Part shown: one piece after another, positions 34,036 to 47,422 of the stretch
Layout of the letters: each line of letters opens with the position of its first letter
How positions within the stretch are numbered: position 1 is the first letter of the stretch
Source: Rhodeus uyekii
Taxonomy: Eukaryota > Chordata > Actinopteri > Cypriniformes > Acheilognathidae
Reading direction: 5' to 3'
NCBI GenBank assembly: GCA_037043235.1
Contig: JAWRVZ010000056.1
Coordinates: 1,935,501-1,999,500 of the forward strand
DNA: 64,000 nucleotides
The notes under the pieces: model-generated
The model's input: the letters and a program-made list of their open reading frames with translations, nothing else
What the model was told of the DNA's origin: nothing
The model's database searches: none
Translations under genes and position numbers: made by a program

Positions 34036-37000
34036 TTTTTACTCACCAAGTTCACACAACTATCTCAAGAATGAAACCGGAAATTAATAATATTAGTCAT
34101 GGGGTAATATTTTAGGTCTAAATTTTGGTACTAATTTAACCCTGATAGATTATATAATATATATATACACATATACACACAGAGTGATTGGTGAGCAGAA
34201 TCCATCAGAGAGTTTGCCATTTTAGAGGTGGCATGTCTGAAGGGCAACGCCACTGACATTTCCCTTGTTGCTGGAAACTGTCTAACAAGGTATTCCGTGG
34301 TGTCACCAGCCGCTCAGTTCAGAAGTGTAAGAGAGACAGACGTTTACAGCTGAAAATAGCTCACTCATTATCAGTGCAAAATAAATGAGTGGAGGGAGGC
34401 TTTCACAATCAGCCCAAAATAAAGCAGTGCGATTTTAATGTATTGTCACCTGCTGTAAGACTCTTCCTAAAGTTGAATATACACATGTTTGTGGTTTAAA
34501 ATCAATTTTAAAAAGCATTAATGTACCAAGGACCAAATGTTTAGTTTATCATACCATTCAAAAAAGAGACCAAATATGTAATAGGCCCTGTATAGTGTTC
34601 CAAATACAAGGATTAATTTCACACCACTACATGCAAATCAGAGGCAACTCCCAATCACTAGTGATGTAAGTTTCAGCCTATAAAATACGGGCAGCTTAAT
34701 TCCCTTTACTCTAGAGTTGTGCTCTAGATTTAGTTCGTTTGGCAGAAGAGGCTTATTTCCATCAGCGCTACATTGCTATAATGGGGAGAGTGTGCATGTG
34801 TGTCATAAAGGGTAAAGGCAGGGGGTGAGGGTTTAGTGAAATGCCCTTAGTTATATTGCCCATTACAGAGCTCCAAGCATCCCAGTGGACCACCAACGTG
34901 GGCCACAATAAAACTAGTGGACAGATGGAGATCGCCAGAGAAACGTGAAAAAAATCCCTATTCACATTCTGACAAAAAATAGACAGCCGTCCCCCATTAA
35001 ACTACAAGGTCACTTGTTTATGTACAAACATGATAAGATATGACTTTTTGTTTGTTTGCTTATCAGTTTCACTATATACTTGCAATAATCTTATATAACA
35101 ATAATAAAGTTTTCAGATTTGTGGTGAACTGTTTATAAAATCAGGAAATAATAATTGTTCAGTGGTATGGAATGAATATGGCTAAAAGTATTTGCCAATT
35201 ATTTTTGCATTAAACATTCAAATATTAAGAATGAGTCTGCGTTTAATTGTCTACATGTTATGTTTTATGTTAAAAAAGACAAAAAAAAGAAACATTAGTG
35301 ACCTCATTATTCATTTATGATTAAAAGACCCCTTGGTGACAAACATTGTCTGAAAATAAATCCTTTTGTCTTTCAGAAAAGCAGGTTAATTACCAAACCA
35401 GCATCCATTACATGAGTGCTGAATTATTTACTTTATGGACACATCCGGCCAAATAGAAGCTCTCACCACAGATAAAATGTACAAAAAAAGCTGATGGGGT
35501 TGTGTATGGTGTATGTATTGATTTTTAATAATTTGAAAATAACATTGTGCAGCTCAGCAAAATAAAACACACCACTTCTGAAGTAATTCACAGTTGTTAT
35601 GGCTGATCTGAGGAACGTTTTTTTAATAATGTTGCTGTGGAGTTACAAACTTCTATAGCATCGACACAATACAAAGATTAAAAGTGAAGCTCTGCAACTC
35701 AAAACAGAGAACTCTGAGATACATCATTATTCCTGGATTGATTAGGTACAAGAGCATGCAACAAAAAGAAAAATAAACCACCGACAAGGTATCCACTAAC
35801 AGAGATGCTATGTTCTATAAAATGCAAAGAATGCAAGCACCAGATTCAACAGATTACAACATGTCCTATTATAAACAATGCAGCTTTCTACGCTGGAAGC
35901 ATATGTTGCATTATGTTGAGATACGTCTATTCTCAACATGTTGTAGAGCTACTCCGACCAATTAATTATGCATGACTGTATTCAATTAATTATGAAATAT
36001 TTCTTATATTTAAAACTACTCACCATTAAATCAAAACCCACTCACATGGCTGTTATTTTGTTCTATATTTTTGTTATATGTTTAAAGGAATGAATACAAT
36101 GCTGTTGCAAAGTTCACTGCTAGATGACAATACCATGCCTTGGGAGGCCACACATCAAATCTTGCTAAGCATTTGACACTTGACCATCCTGACTACAAGG
36201 CATTAAGATATTGACTGATGATTGCATCATTCAAACAATCTAATTTATACTTTTATTTACTTTTAACATCGATTAACGCATATACATAAGCTGGCATCAT
36301 TTAAATAACATGAAAGCTCCAGCATGTGTTTGACACTATAGAACCAATGATGTTTAGAATTTACGAAATACAATTAAGCCAAAAAAAATTCATTTTTTTA
36401 ACCTTTTTCAGGTGTTCTTTTCTGGCCACTCTCTGTCACGTACTTGGAAAAATGATGCGCAGCGTATGGTGCTTTGATGAGATTGTGTGTTCCCCTTTCA
36501 CAGATACAATACATCATACTGTACATCTAGTTTACATGATAAAAGTAATCTCAAAGTTAAGATATACCTCTAGTTTTAATAATTTAAAGAGGCTATTTCA
36601 GGAAAACTCCTGGCAATAATGTGTATTCATGAATCATTTATTTATTTACTCACAGTGATGAATTTTATATGATGACTATGAAACATGGAACACTTCACAT
36701 ATGATTTTATGGTGAAATGTGCAATTTGTCATGTTGTTTTTAAATCTTCATTTCTCGGCCAGTGCTCTAATCTTTTAACATGTGTACTGAAAAAAAAGAG
36801 CTGCTTTCGCATCTAGTGTGAAACAGGCCTTGGTGAACATTCTTAGATGATGTACTGCTACAGCTTACTGGTTACATCCGGTGTGAACAGGTTTTTCAGA
36901 TCTCTACACATTTCTATTGTGTGCTCGGGCTTCCTCTTTCAAATAAAATGTACATCCGAATGGGGTTACATACAAAGGGGTTGTTGAGATACTCAAATGT

Positions 37001-37100
37001 AAAATGGTTGTTGACCTTTAGTATTGACATTTCTAGTTGTGGCTGATCAAGTTAGGGTTAGACCAGGGTTAAATTGGACATTAGAAAAAACTCTGACTTA
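34036..37100. other. Intronic DNA beside the LNS6 exon
   Basis: No other exon or clear transposon. Contains a short TA/CA run near 34150-34180. Sequence just before 37100 carries the GTAAGT donor of the neurexin exon. Confidence 0.5.
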
Positions 37101-37101
37101 C

Positions 37102-37283
37102 GATGTGGAGCATGAGGTAGTCTCCCAGGCCGGGGGCACTGTCGATGCGGATCAGGATGCCATCCTTGAGCGAAGTGCTAAAGCCCACTGTCAGCCTGTC
37201 CGTACGGGTGCTCGGGCGCTCATTGGCTGGCCAGTTAAAGGTTATGAGGCCTCCTCCTTTCCCAAAGATATACGTTGTTCCAG
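37102..37283 (-). CDS. nrxn3: Neurexin-3 exon, start of the last LNS domain (LNS6)
   Basis: Internal coding exon of 182 nt on the minus strand. After two bases completing a split codon it encodes 60 residues, beginning GTTYIFGKGGGL and ending GLGDYLMLHI. This is the start of neurexin LNS6, the extracellular domain shared by alpha and beta forms that binds neuroligins, LRRTMs and cerebellins at the presynaptic membrane. The acceptor is a pyrimidine run ending TTGTTCAG; the donor is GTAAGT at 37101-37096. The exon enters in phase 1, so the split codon reads NCT: Pro after an alpha EGF3 exon or Ala after a beta first exon, as known for neurexins. Asp54 of the exon (in GLGDY) corresponds to the calcium-ligating Asp137 of NRXN1-beta. 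The segments KDGILIRIDSAPGLGD and WPANERPSTR match neurexin-3 better than 1 or 2 (comparison from memory). Teleosts carry nrxn3a and nrxn3b; I cannot say which this is. Confidence 0.95.
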
Positions 37284-37289
37284 CTGAAC

Positions 37290-40200
37290 AAGAAAACAAC
37301 AAGAGACAGAAAAATTAGCTTGTTATACTGTAGGCTTGACTCTGAATGTATTTAAACTGTGAGACATTGTCATTGACATGAAACTGTGTGCAAAAAACTT
37401 TTGTGAATTAAATTGAATTAAAAGTGAATTAAATTGAAGAGGCCTATTCATATAGTTTGGGGTAAATAAAATATGAATAAAGTTAACACTTTTATTCAAT
37501 GAGCATGCAATACAGTGATCAAAAGAGACAGTAAAGACTTTCACAGTGCAGCAAAAAAAAAACAAAAAAAAAACAAATAAACACTGTTTCTCGTTCAAAC
37601 ACTTAATTAGATGATCTTTAACTCATTTGGTAGCGATTGCGTCATAATTTAGACAGCACAGCTGATTGGCTGCTGTTACATCAGCGCCCAATGAGCTGTG
37701 GCTCAACATTAAAACAAATACCGGTAGTGTTGCTGTTATCAGTCTGCAGCTCACTTTCTGAACTCATCTGGAATCAACATCTAAGATACTGTGGGGGATT
37801 GATGTTTTATTCCACATCTATGTGCATATTATTTGGTCCAGTTATTAATTCCTAAATGGAGCAATCTTTACAAGTTTTTAACTAGCTTGATCTTACTAAT
37901 GCTTTAAAATAGCCTCATGTCAACAGTTGCACGTCCATTTATCTATTTATACTCCGTTAGAATGGGTTTGAAACCAGTTAAAGTAAAATAAGCATATTTT
38001 TTAGCAGTGTATATTTAATGACACATTTATTTCCATGATCAATGTTTTTCATAATTCAGATGCTCAATGTGTCTGAGTAACACTAAATGACAATCAATAT
38101 AGTTAAACTAAACGTCATGTTTATAGTCTTGTGGAGTGATTTACTAAGTATAAGCTGGAGCGTTATGTAGTTGTGTTTATGCAGCTGTTGCTTTATGCAG
38201 TGTTGTTTGTAGCTCTGTGAATATACGCTGTCTAAGCAATGGATGAGAAAGTTAAAGTAAAATAGCATTCACATAACAGGATTACGTGTTTATCTGCATA
38301 AGGATAAAGACTTGTCTTTTATTTCAAGGGTAATGTTTCATGAGCTATGCTTGCATGTTGATGCAGCATCAGAGCGCACTCCTGTCATCATTATCGCTCC
38401 TAAAGGCTTTCATATATCAAATAAGTGTAGAAGGGTTGGTTATGTTGTCATTATCAAATGACTTATTGATGATACTTTCTCAGCTGGTTGCTGGGTTCGT
38501 ATCTCTATCAGGTCACAACGTTATGTCTATTGTTCACAAGAACACATAACATGCATTTCTAGTGCCAAGCCAGTTGGCAAGGTAGCCAAGGCACACGTAG
38601 CTTCAAGTCACTAGTGTTAAGCTTGGTTCTGGCACAGACAGATAGTAAACGTAGTACCATGAAGAAGAAAAAAAGGACATGTGTCTTGATGATAGATCTG
38701 CTTGTTTTGGGGGTTCTTTCCTTTCCTTTCCCTTCCTGTCTCCTGTCTATGTAATAATCTGCCGATACAACAGCTGTCACTCATCAGTATGTGTATATTC
38801 TTGTATTGTCTAATTCTTCCATTACCCTGTGCAATTGTGTAAGGTGAAAATTTGCTTTACAAATATATAGCTATGGTCTTGTTTCAGCTGCATAACAGCT
38901 TTATTGGCATTGGTTCTACAACTGTACAACCTGTAAATGATCTGACTTAGATGTTTGTGTTGAAGAGGAACCCATGTATTTATTCTGTTTCTATTTAGTG
39001 AAATTCACAATTCCCTCACAAGTCATTCCAAATGCAGTTGACAAATAGCAGCAAGATAAGAACCAGAAGAAAACCAAACATTTTCACATTCACAAAAACT
39101 GTTAGTTCTAGAAGCCAATGTCATGCCACTAAAATGTCCTCTTCAAGTTTCTACAACTAGGCCAAAGACTTTGAGAAAAGTCCTGACATTTTTAAGTTGT
39201 CAGCGGCTGCTCTTACTCACGTTCTCGTAGCACTAGCGATCAGATCTTAAGCATGAATAATGCCCACACCTGGGTCAGAAAAGTCATAATTCTTCAGACT
39301 CATATTCTCAGCAGAGCCTGCTGGAAAATGCTGTGACCTATCCAAGTTAAATATAACTCTTTCCAGGGAATAACAGCAGGAGCCTTTGATGAATGAATTC
39401 TGCTATTATCATGTATTATACTTGGGAAAAGGTAAACGCAAAAAGCTTCACCTGGAATGGAGGTAGGGCAATAATTCTTTTGGATTTGACCGGTGCATGC
39501 TGATACGTGTTGCAGTAAACAAAAGCACTGTTGGGTAAACTGCAATTTCACAGGACTATTTGTTTTGGACAACAGTTGCAGTGGTGGGATTGTGGTGCAA
39601 AGCCGTTCTGTTGACTTCCCTCCTGCTTTCAACATTCCACCCACAAATGGCTGCATGTACGGTGCGATTGATGACAGCTGGCAGAACTGCCCTCCACTCA
39701 AGGGGCCTGTCAAGTGGAACATCTGGCCCTGGAGCAGATCATGCACTCACACAATATATTGCCCCCCTCCATCCACAGCAGACACGGTCCCTTTCGGCTC
39801 TCATTCTCAATTTGAGTCGTTGACTTCAGCGGAATCTTTCCCTTGACAGCAGAATGTAATGTATATGCAAGATGCGGCCAGATGCATTAAGAAGTTATGA
39901 ATTTGCCGTTACAGGCGAGGCATCCGTCATTAACATCTGACAGATCACAACAATACAGAATTGCAAGTCACAGCTGGAGATGCGATGCCACCATAGGTGC
40001 AATCTTTTGCTCATGGACAAGCCAGAACTGAACCTCATTTGCACTTTTATGTGTCTGTGTTTGAATGAAAACTATTCAGAGGTAATGCATTTAATATCAT
40101 AAGCAGATGCACAAATTCTGCTGCGTTTTTACTCTGAAAGCACTTAAAGGTTATTACTTTTTTATGATTTGAAGGTGCGTTATGTCAGACATGTAATGAC

Positions 40201-41273
40201 TGTGAGGCTTTTAAAACAATTAAGAAACCTAAGTGTACCATTCCTTTCTGCATTTTGATGAGCTCGCCAATTTTTCAGTGATATATTTCAGATTAAGACG
40301 TAAAAGGGAAATGCACCGGAACATTTTCAGAGAGAGGAAGGAGAGGAAGGAGTGTCAATGGTTTACTCAAAAGCAATGCCTGCCTGCAGAATTGAGGATG
40401 TTCTTTAATAAATTAGCCGGCAGCTTCAAACAGCCCAGCTAATGTGAATCTTAACCTGATAAGCATTCAAATGAGGACAGAACCCCACAAACAGAAAAAA
40501 AGAAGAAAGGACTTATTGAGACACATATAATGTATGTCTCAAAGCCTCCGGATTTTATTTTAGGATTTCAAGCACTAATGGGTACCTTGGTTAAATTTTT
40601 CCATCAAGTAAAAGGCTGGTATCTCTTCAGTTGGAGGGTTTTCTACTTTTAATGTATAGTCTACCACTGACCAATACATATACTTAATCATCAATAACCA
40701 GTAAATTATCCTGCAGTGCATAACAGAAAATATTCACACATTTCCCCACATTATGTATATTGCAATATGATATGCGCATTTATCTCCACATAGTCTATGA
40801 GAATATGTTATTGAAACCCTTTAAGGTGCAAAACAGAAGAAAAAAAAATGTGTTGGAAAGTATAATATAACAATGTTTTGTAACTTGGTAAACTGCATAT
40901 CAAAAAACACTCTAGGTCCCAATGCACTATTAATTAAATATTAAACACACTTCAAATGTCACATTTTAGAATCATAACTTAAATAAACACAGTGCTCTAC
41001 CCTTGGGCTCAAAATCTATATAATTAAGATTAAGGCTGAGAAAAATGCTTATAAGCTTGTGCTTGAATAATTCAATTGTTTCTATGGTCAAAGCATGGGA
41101 AAGAAATTTTTTTTTAAGCATACTGGTATTAATTATTTGTATGAATATTACACAAGTATATAAAATATAATATTATAAAATAAACATATGAATAAAAAAT
41201 ATATATAATACAAATTATTTTAATTGAAAAATGTAATACTATTCAATAAATATGCAATATCACAATAGCTGCC

Positions 41274-41275
<2 letters not shown>
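37290..41275. other. Intronic DNA, no gene seen
   Basis: Overlapping frames on both strands at 39300-39846 (up to 148 codons) have no recognisable family. No EGF3 exon or beta-neurexin first exon is visible. No transposon ends recognised. Confidence 0.5.

Positions 41276-41326
<51 letters not shown>
41276..41326. repeat. (AT)n microsatellite, left part
   Basis: About 25 AT units. AT repeat resumes at 41725 after the solo LTR, so the LTR probably inserted into a longer AT tract. Confidence 0.9.
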
Positions 41327-41328
<2 letters not shown>

Positions 41329-41724
41329 CACGTGTTCCTGTCTGGGTCTTCTCTGTCACTTCCTGTCAGTCTTGTCTTTGTTTCACTTCCTGTCTCTCGG
41401 GTTATTGTTTCACTCCCTACACCTGTCTTGTAATCACTTCCTCGTTAGTCTCCCAGGTGTTGCTGTTTCCCCTTGTGTATATATCACTTGTGCATTTCCT
41501 TTGTGTTTGTCGGTTGTTGAATTTGTGTGTGGATGTTTCTTGTTCTTGCCGTGGTTCTTGTTTTGAGGTTTTATTCTAGCTCAAGTTATTGCACATGCGT
41601 GCTTATTTGTTTTGTTATTTAAAGTGTTTTGTTTTGTTTATATTAAATTAGCTTTTGTTTAAATCCTGCCTTGCCTCGTCACCTTGCCTGTCTCCGCATC
41701 GCACACCAACCCTGCTCCGTAACA
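41326..41724 (+). mobile_element. Solo LTR candidate inserted in an AT repeat
   Basis: About 399 bp from TTACACGTGTTCCTG to CTGCTCCGTAACA. Its layout resembles the complete element at 13391-15669: promoter-type TATATATC half-way, an ATTAAA signal near 41644, then a CTCCGCATCGCACACC stretch close to the end as in that element's LTR (CTCCGCATCGCACGCC). The ACA terminus is present; the expected TG start is missing or merged into the AT repeat. No internal coding region is present. The AT flanks on both sides are consistent with a target duplication but cannot prove one. Confidence 0.65.
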
Positions 41725-41765
41725 ATATATATATATACACACATACACATACATACATACACACG
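41725..41765. repeat. (AT)n/(ACAT)n tract, right part
   Basis: ATATATATAT continuing into ACACACATACACATACATAC repeats, directly after the solo LTR. Confidence 0.85.
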
Positions 41766-43549
41766 CTTTTTCTTTTCTTTTTAAATACGCCACATTAGGT
41801 GATACTAGATAACAATTTGAGAGACCCTATTACTTAATCAATTTAGGGGAATTCACCTTGTTTTTTTAAAAAGTGTGTAACCACAGAAAACAGCACTCTA
41901 ATCTCATCTCAGCTTTGATATGCTTATCCTAAAGGACAATCACCAACAAAGGCACATCCCTTTGAGACGCATGCTTAAAGTGATAAGCCATGGAGAGTTC
42001 CATGCAACGTGTCACGTAGTGAAAACCACAGCCTTCAGCTTTTACATTAAAACTGCGACATAGCAGTGGCAAGACAGATAAAAGAATGGTGTTTCTTCCG
42101 TGCAAGGTGGAAGTTCAAAGACCTGTCGCACAATCATGCATAAGATCATAATGTAAGTGAAAATGAAATGCCTCTGCTCAATACATGATTCCCCCGCACC
42201 TTCCCTATTGATATTCTGTAAGTGTGAAATGGAAATAGAGCTGCTGAGTTTCGTCCCCTCCAAATTTGCCTGTGAGATGAGAATTTTCAAAAGCTCAATC
42301 TGATCACGTACATCCCAGCTTCTTCTTTTCAGTTAGATACTCTGCACGTGCAAAAATTGCTTGCCCATACATACAAAGATGTAATGTCTGAAATAGAGTA
42401 TTTTAAGCACTGTGCTAGAATGATCCCAAGAGTCAACAGTATAGAGCCGCTCTCACGGCGAGTGTCGGGAGGTTTAAAGTCTATCAGCTCAGCAATTGGT
42501 TCTGAGCTTCTTAGATAAGGATGCGATTAGAAAGGCGAGCAGGTAGGACTCCTATCTGCTCTGAAACTTGAATGTTAGTTGTTGTGAAGTTCTAGACTCA
42601 CATTTACCAGATTTCTGATTCGATTACAATAACAAATAAAAAGCAGTGAGACCAGACATGGACGTCATGCACTCAGTTGATTCAGTAACATGTGAGCTTT
42701 CAGTTTGAATTGGGTTTTTTAATTTAACTAGCAAATGAGTTATGCTTGTAGTATCACAGCGTGAAACCCACAGAAGATATGTGGGTTGAATAAACCAATT
42801 TCTGCCTGTAGGGCACTTGGGAGACTGCATGAATAACATTCATATTCTTTCATATTCAAGTGCAAGTATGATATAACTGGCCGTGCTATCTTTCGTGAAT
42901 GACTCTGTAAACGCTTCAGTGATCGAGGAGGGAGACAGATGGGTAGACTTAACTGCAGAGTACAAACAAAGACCTCACTGCACAATGTGCCGCTATAAAG
43001 AGGGAATACGCTAAACTGGCAATGAGATGGCATTTTGATAGATCTCTTTTCAGCTCCCCCTCCCCATAATTTTCCCAACCATTGCACTAAAACTTATTCC
43101 AAGCATGTTTACCTACTCGAGAGAAGTCTTTTTCGTTCAATCATGAAGAGGGGTTGCTCAGGCCGCACTGCTTGGCAGTCTTGTCTTTCCCCGGAGAGTG
43201 AAATTCAATAGAGGTAATGATTACTGTGAGGACCAGTACTCAGGAGTGAGATGGTACTGCCAACCAAAATTGCCAGAATAAAAAGATAAAAGTCTCATCA
43301 ACAAAACAAAAACATGAAAATGCTAATCATGAATATCAAGGACGTAAACAAAAATTAGAACAAAACAATAATAAAAAATACAACAACAGCTGTCTAGTAA
43401 GAGCATGAGAGGGTTAACAAAGTGTCCGTACACAAGACCTCGTTACCTTTATTGAATGTTTAAGGATGTTCACAATTTTCATCCCCTCCAATTTTAAGCT
43501 TTTTTTTTTCTTGCGCATGATTGCTAATGTGTGTAATTGTGGCACAGCT
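41766..43549. other. Intronic DNA, no gene seen
   Basis: No family recognised in any frame, including the 115-codon minus-strand frame at 42740-43087. Confidence 0.5.
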
Positions 43550-43913
43550 TGTCAGGCTTCTGTCACTTCAGTTTGGGTTTCTAGTGTGTTAGTTGACAGA
43601 GCTCTGACACTGCCCCTTTGTGTCTTGTGATCGTGAAACCCCACCCATCTTGTTCCCTGTTTCCCTTAATTAATCCCATCTGTCTCTGCTCGTTACCTTT
43701 CCTCATGTGTTCCCTATTTAATCCTGGTGTGTTTGCTGTCGGATGTCTTCACGTTTGAGCTGGTTCCTGTTCCTAGTGCACGCTTGATCTGGTTTGTTTG
43801 TGTTATGTTTCCCCCTCGTGGGTGTTTCTTTTGTTATGTTTGTTTATTTATCTATTGTCATATTAAATTCCTTCACCCTGCATATTGAGTCCTCCCGTAC
43901 TTGAATCGTGACA
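43550..43913 (+). mobile_element. Solo LTR candidate
   Basis: About 364 bp from TGTCAGGCTTCTGTC to TTGAATCGTGACA. Contains a TATA-like CCCTATTTAATCC in the middle and an ATTAAA signal at about 43863, giving LTR-like promoter-then-poly(A) order. Flanks CAGCT and CAATT match only partly, so the target duplication is eroded or absent. No internal region or second LTR was found. Confidence 0.65.
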
Positions 43914-44590
43914 CAATTAGCAATACTAAACTAAAACTATTTTCATTGGTCAAACAAAGAAAAATGCAATGAGTGAATATTTTAAAAACATTAAAGACTC
44001 GTTTCACATTTCGGTGTTTCTCAGAAGTGGAAGTCATCATAGTTGGGTAAACTTCTATATGAGTAAATGATTCTACATTAAATATGTATTTTCATATTCC
44101 CATTTGCCCAAATAACAAAGGAAGAACTCCGCAATAGTGTTTTTGCAACTTCGCAAAAAAGAGAGAGATAGATAACTGCAGTCAAAAGAGAGATGTCATG
44201 TTGACTGTCACTTCTACAGCTGCTGTATTAGAAACACTCTCACAGCAGTGGTAACTAGTTTCTTGTAATTATTTGCAATGGTAATATACCATAATAATAA
44301 GTATTAAAAAAAAATCAAGGTTACAAGTATTTTTAATATAAGTCTTTCATCTAATATTTATACTTTTACTTTATTTCAGCTTTATTACAATATTTTTTCA
44401 ATTGTTTTTAACAGTAACAGAATTCAAAACAATTGTCTATTTTATTTAAATAAATGAACAATTAAATTATGTAAATAATGTAAACAATATTTTATTCATT
44501 TATTTTGATATTAATATAAAATGTTAATATGAAAATATAATTTATTATTTTAATATTAGAATATTAATATCATTATGAACTTTGAGAAAG
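43914..44590. other. Intronic DNA, no gene seen
   Basis: AT-rich; nothing recognised. Confidence 0.5.
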
Positions 44591-44827
44591 GGTTACGTAA
44601 CCTTAATTCCCTGAGGGGGAACGAGACGCTGTGTCGAAAACGCTAGGGGAATGCCTTGGCATGTAGTCTCGTCAAGCACTATGAAATCGATCGTGGGTCG
44701 GTGACATCATGATACAGGATCATAAAAGGGCGCCGGAAACCGGAAGCGGCAGCTCAGAGAGTGTCTGAAGCAGCCCGGAGGCGGAAGGAGCTGAGGCAAA
44801 TGGGAACTAAGGTTACATACGTAAACC
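44591..44827. mobile_element. Short TIR element (237 bp) with DIRS-like ends
   Basis: Left end GGTTACGTAACCTTAATTCC and right end, read on the minus strand, GGTTTACGTATGTAACCTTA form imperfect inverted repeats of about 22 bp, each followed by TTCCC. The interior has GGGGGAACGAGACGCTG, and a CATAAAAGGGCGCCGGAAAC promoter-like stretch. Non-coding. Similar ends occur in fish DIRS-like elements, so this may be a DIRS terminal derivative or an independent short element. Confidence 0.7.
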
Positions 44828-47310
44828 GAGACCCCTTGCTCTCTAATTAAAAGGATCAGACTTACAAGAATGTTCCAGTCATGTATCGGACAACATTACT
44901 TCTACGATAAGCATAACACAGAGAGATAATAAATAAATATATACAATGATTCAGAAGAAAAATATCAGACTGCGATTTAGCAATGAGAATGTCTGCCTGA
45001 AGCCAAAGCACATAGTGATTAGAACACTTGGGCGCATTTGTAGTGCTCTTGTGGATGTGAGATCAAATCTGGCTTGTTACTTCTCCAAATCCCTTTCTTT
45101 TTCTCATTTCCTGTGCTCTCTCAAGAAAAGGCCAAGAAAAAAAATTACATCACTATGAATATTAGGCATTCCCAGCAGCTTCTCCAAATTTACAATGGTT
45201 TGCATTGTTCAGTTCCGAAACGTTCATCATCATTAATATCGGTGAAGGATCGGACAGTTACTTTGGGAGATTAGCAGATTCTGTCTTAATTAAATAAATG
45301 CTGTGCAGAAATTGTGCTTACCTCAATGAGGACATATTGCTCTGAAATATAACAGGAAATGCATGCCAACATTTGGCATTTCAACCTCCAGCTAATTTTT
45401 TATTGACAACAATAGCAGCATCTGAGTAAAAAGTCTATATGTTTGCTTATGGATTGTTTCGGAGACATGCAAACCTGACAAGCAGGGAAGGATAATCATT
45501 ACAACACACAGCGTATTGATTCCCTATTCACTAGAGTTGCAAGATTAAGAAATTTATTGTAATGCGGCTGAGCGGCAAGCTTTATGAATTACTTCCATTC
45601 GACAAACACATGCAGAGACAGCATCCATTGTGCAAATGTCCTGTGGGCAGGGGAATCGTGTTACACATTTCAAAGCAACCTAGGTCCCGCTGCACATGCC
45701 GAGAATATGAGTGGGACTGAGGCTTGTCGAAACCAAAAGCTTCTCCGAAAACGATGACGTAACTGACGGCATTGATGACTGTGAACATTTCTGCCAATTC
45801 CTTGTCGGGCTGTATTTCATGGCTGGCTTTTCAACGGGATGGAGCACATCCTTTAAGCAGAATGTGCTCATCTACTGTGAATAATCTCTAAGTGTTTGCC
45901 ACACAAAAGAGAAGACAAATGAGAAGCATCATAATTACAGAGAATGACTGATGACTTGGCTTTAAGCACAGTTCCCTCACACCGTTAGCCTCCGTAGCTT
46001 TTGATCGCAGATGGTTCTGAGTAATCGCCCTGTTGTTTTGATTTGATTCATTGGTGTGGCATTCTGTTATTAAAGGAATAATTCACTCAAATATGAACAA
46101 TTTGTCAATATTTACTCAACCATATATAATATCAAACGTATGTTAAACATAACAGTTACTAGAGAAGAAGACTAGCTTAACGTGACTGAATCAAGATCCG
46201 TCTGATTTGACAATACGTCAATCAGAAAGGATAAGAATGAGAATGAACTTTTAATTCCAATTTCAGTGCAATCTGGGAAATGTGTTCTTTCACTCTGGTT
46301 ATTAAAATATATACTTTTAAGTTATTATGATTTCTATTAATATTTTAATTATTATTTTATCATATTAACAATATATCATATTATTATATAATATTATCAA
46401 AGGAAACATATATAAATATATTTTAGCTGCTTATCATTATAAATTATAATGACAGATAATGAAATTCAGACAGGTTTTGTAAACCGAATCAAGACTGCAA
46501 ATCTTACACAAATCATTCTTTCCTGAATCGGACAGCACTACTTCTCATGAAAGCAAAATATCAAGAGCTATAATGTGGATGTCAAGATTTTCAGTGAATA
46601 ACAACTCATTTTAATGTGTTAAATACTCAAAAAAAAATGTATTCAAAAAACATTTATGATTCTCTTCACACAACTTTTATGCCAGGGTTAGGGTTAGCTA
46701 TATCTGCTGCATTTTGAAGCTTGAAAGATTTAGTCTGTGTTCATTGTAACTTTCTTACTTTAGGTTTGGAACAACTGAACAATAAATGTTTTTTGTACTT
46801 GTATTTTTGTCCATGAGAAAGGCCAACTTAAAAGAAAGATGCTCATTCTTATTGAGATTAAAGCAATCTATTGGTAAGATGATTCTGTTTTTGTGTCTCT
46901 ACTGTAACTAAATTGCATTGGGAAACTAAATTAGGCAAGAATTGTATTTTTGTGTGGGGAAAACATTGGGTGGGTAATCTCCATAGAAAGTTATAATTTT
47001 TCATTTGAACTTAATGTGGTTTTCAAAGTCTCCACAACACAATGGAACCGAAATATGCAGCCAAGCCACAGCAGTAAGCCGTGTAACCTCCCTGTTACCA
47101 TTTCCTGTGTTCCCCAGCTGTCTGACACTGAATGTTCACTGGGATAATTGGCCATTACTACTTTTGTGAAGAGTCCCACTCTACAAGATTTCCTAAGGTT
47201 ATATTATGACAAATTATCCAATTTGCTCCACACTTTAGTATGTGGCATTAAGTCAGCATTGGTAATAGGTTACGATCTTTTTAGATTTATTACTCTTTGC
47301 TGCATATATA
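44828..47310. other. Intronic DNA, no gene seen
   Basis: No coding exon. A fragment around 46072-46100 (AAAGGAATAATTCACTCAAA) resembles the start of the 33.8-kb short element family. Confidence 0.5.

Positions 47311-47422
<112 letters not shown>

Larger units (their letters stand above)
9121..37101 (-). other. nrxn3: Intron between the two neurexin-3 LNS6 exons
   Basis: 27,981 bp between the GTAAGT donor at 37101 and the TTTTCAG acceptor at 9123-9121 (minus-strand reading). It holds a complete LTR element (13391-15669), a DIRS-like remnant (21.08-23.6 kb), several short TIR elements, SINEs and microsatellites. No other coding exon is recognisable. Phase is 0 on both sides, so skipping either flanking exon would not be silent, because their other ends are phase 1. 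Confidence 0.9.

Noticed and set aside
39300..39846. Overlapping frames on both strands up to 148 codons, including Cys-rich stretches
   Set aside because: Considered as a possible EGF-containing neurexin exon. Cys spacing does not fit an EGF domain and there is no similarity to EGF3 or the beta exon.
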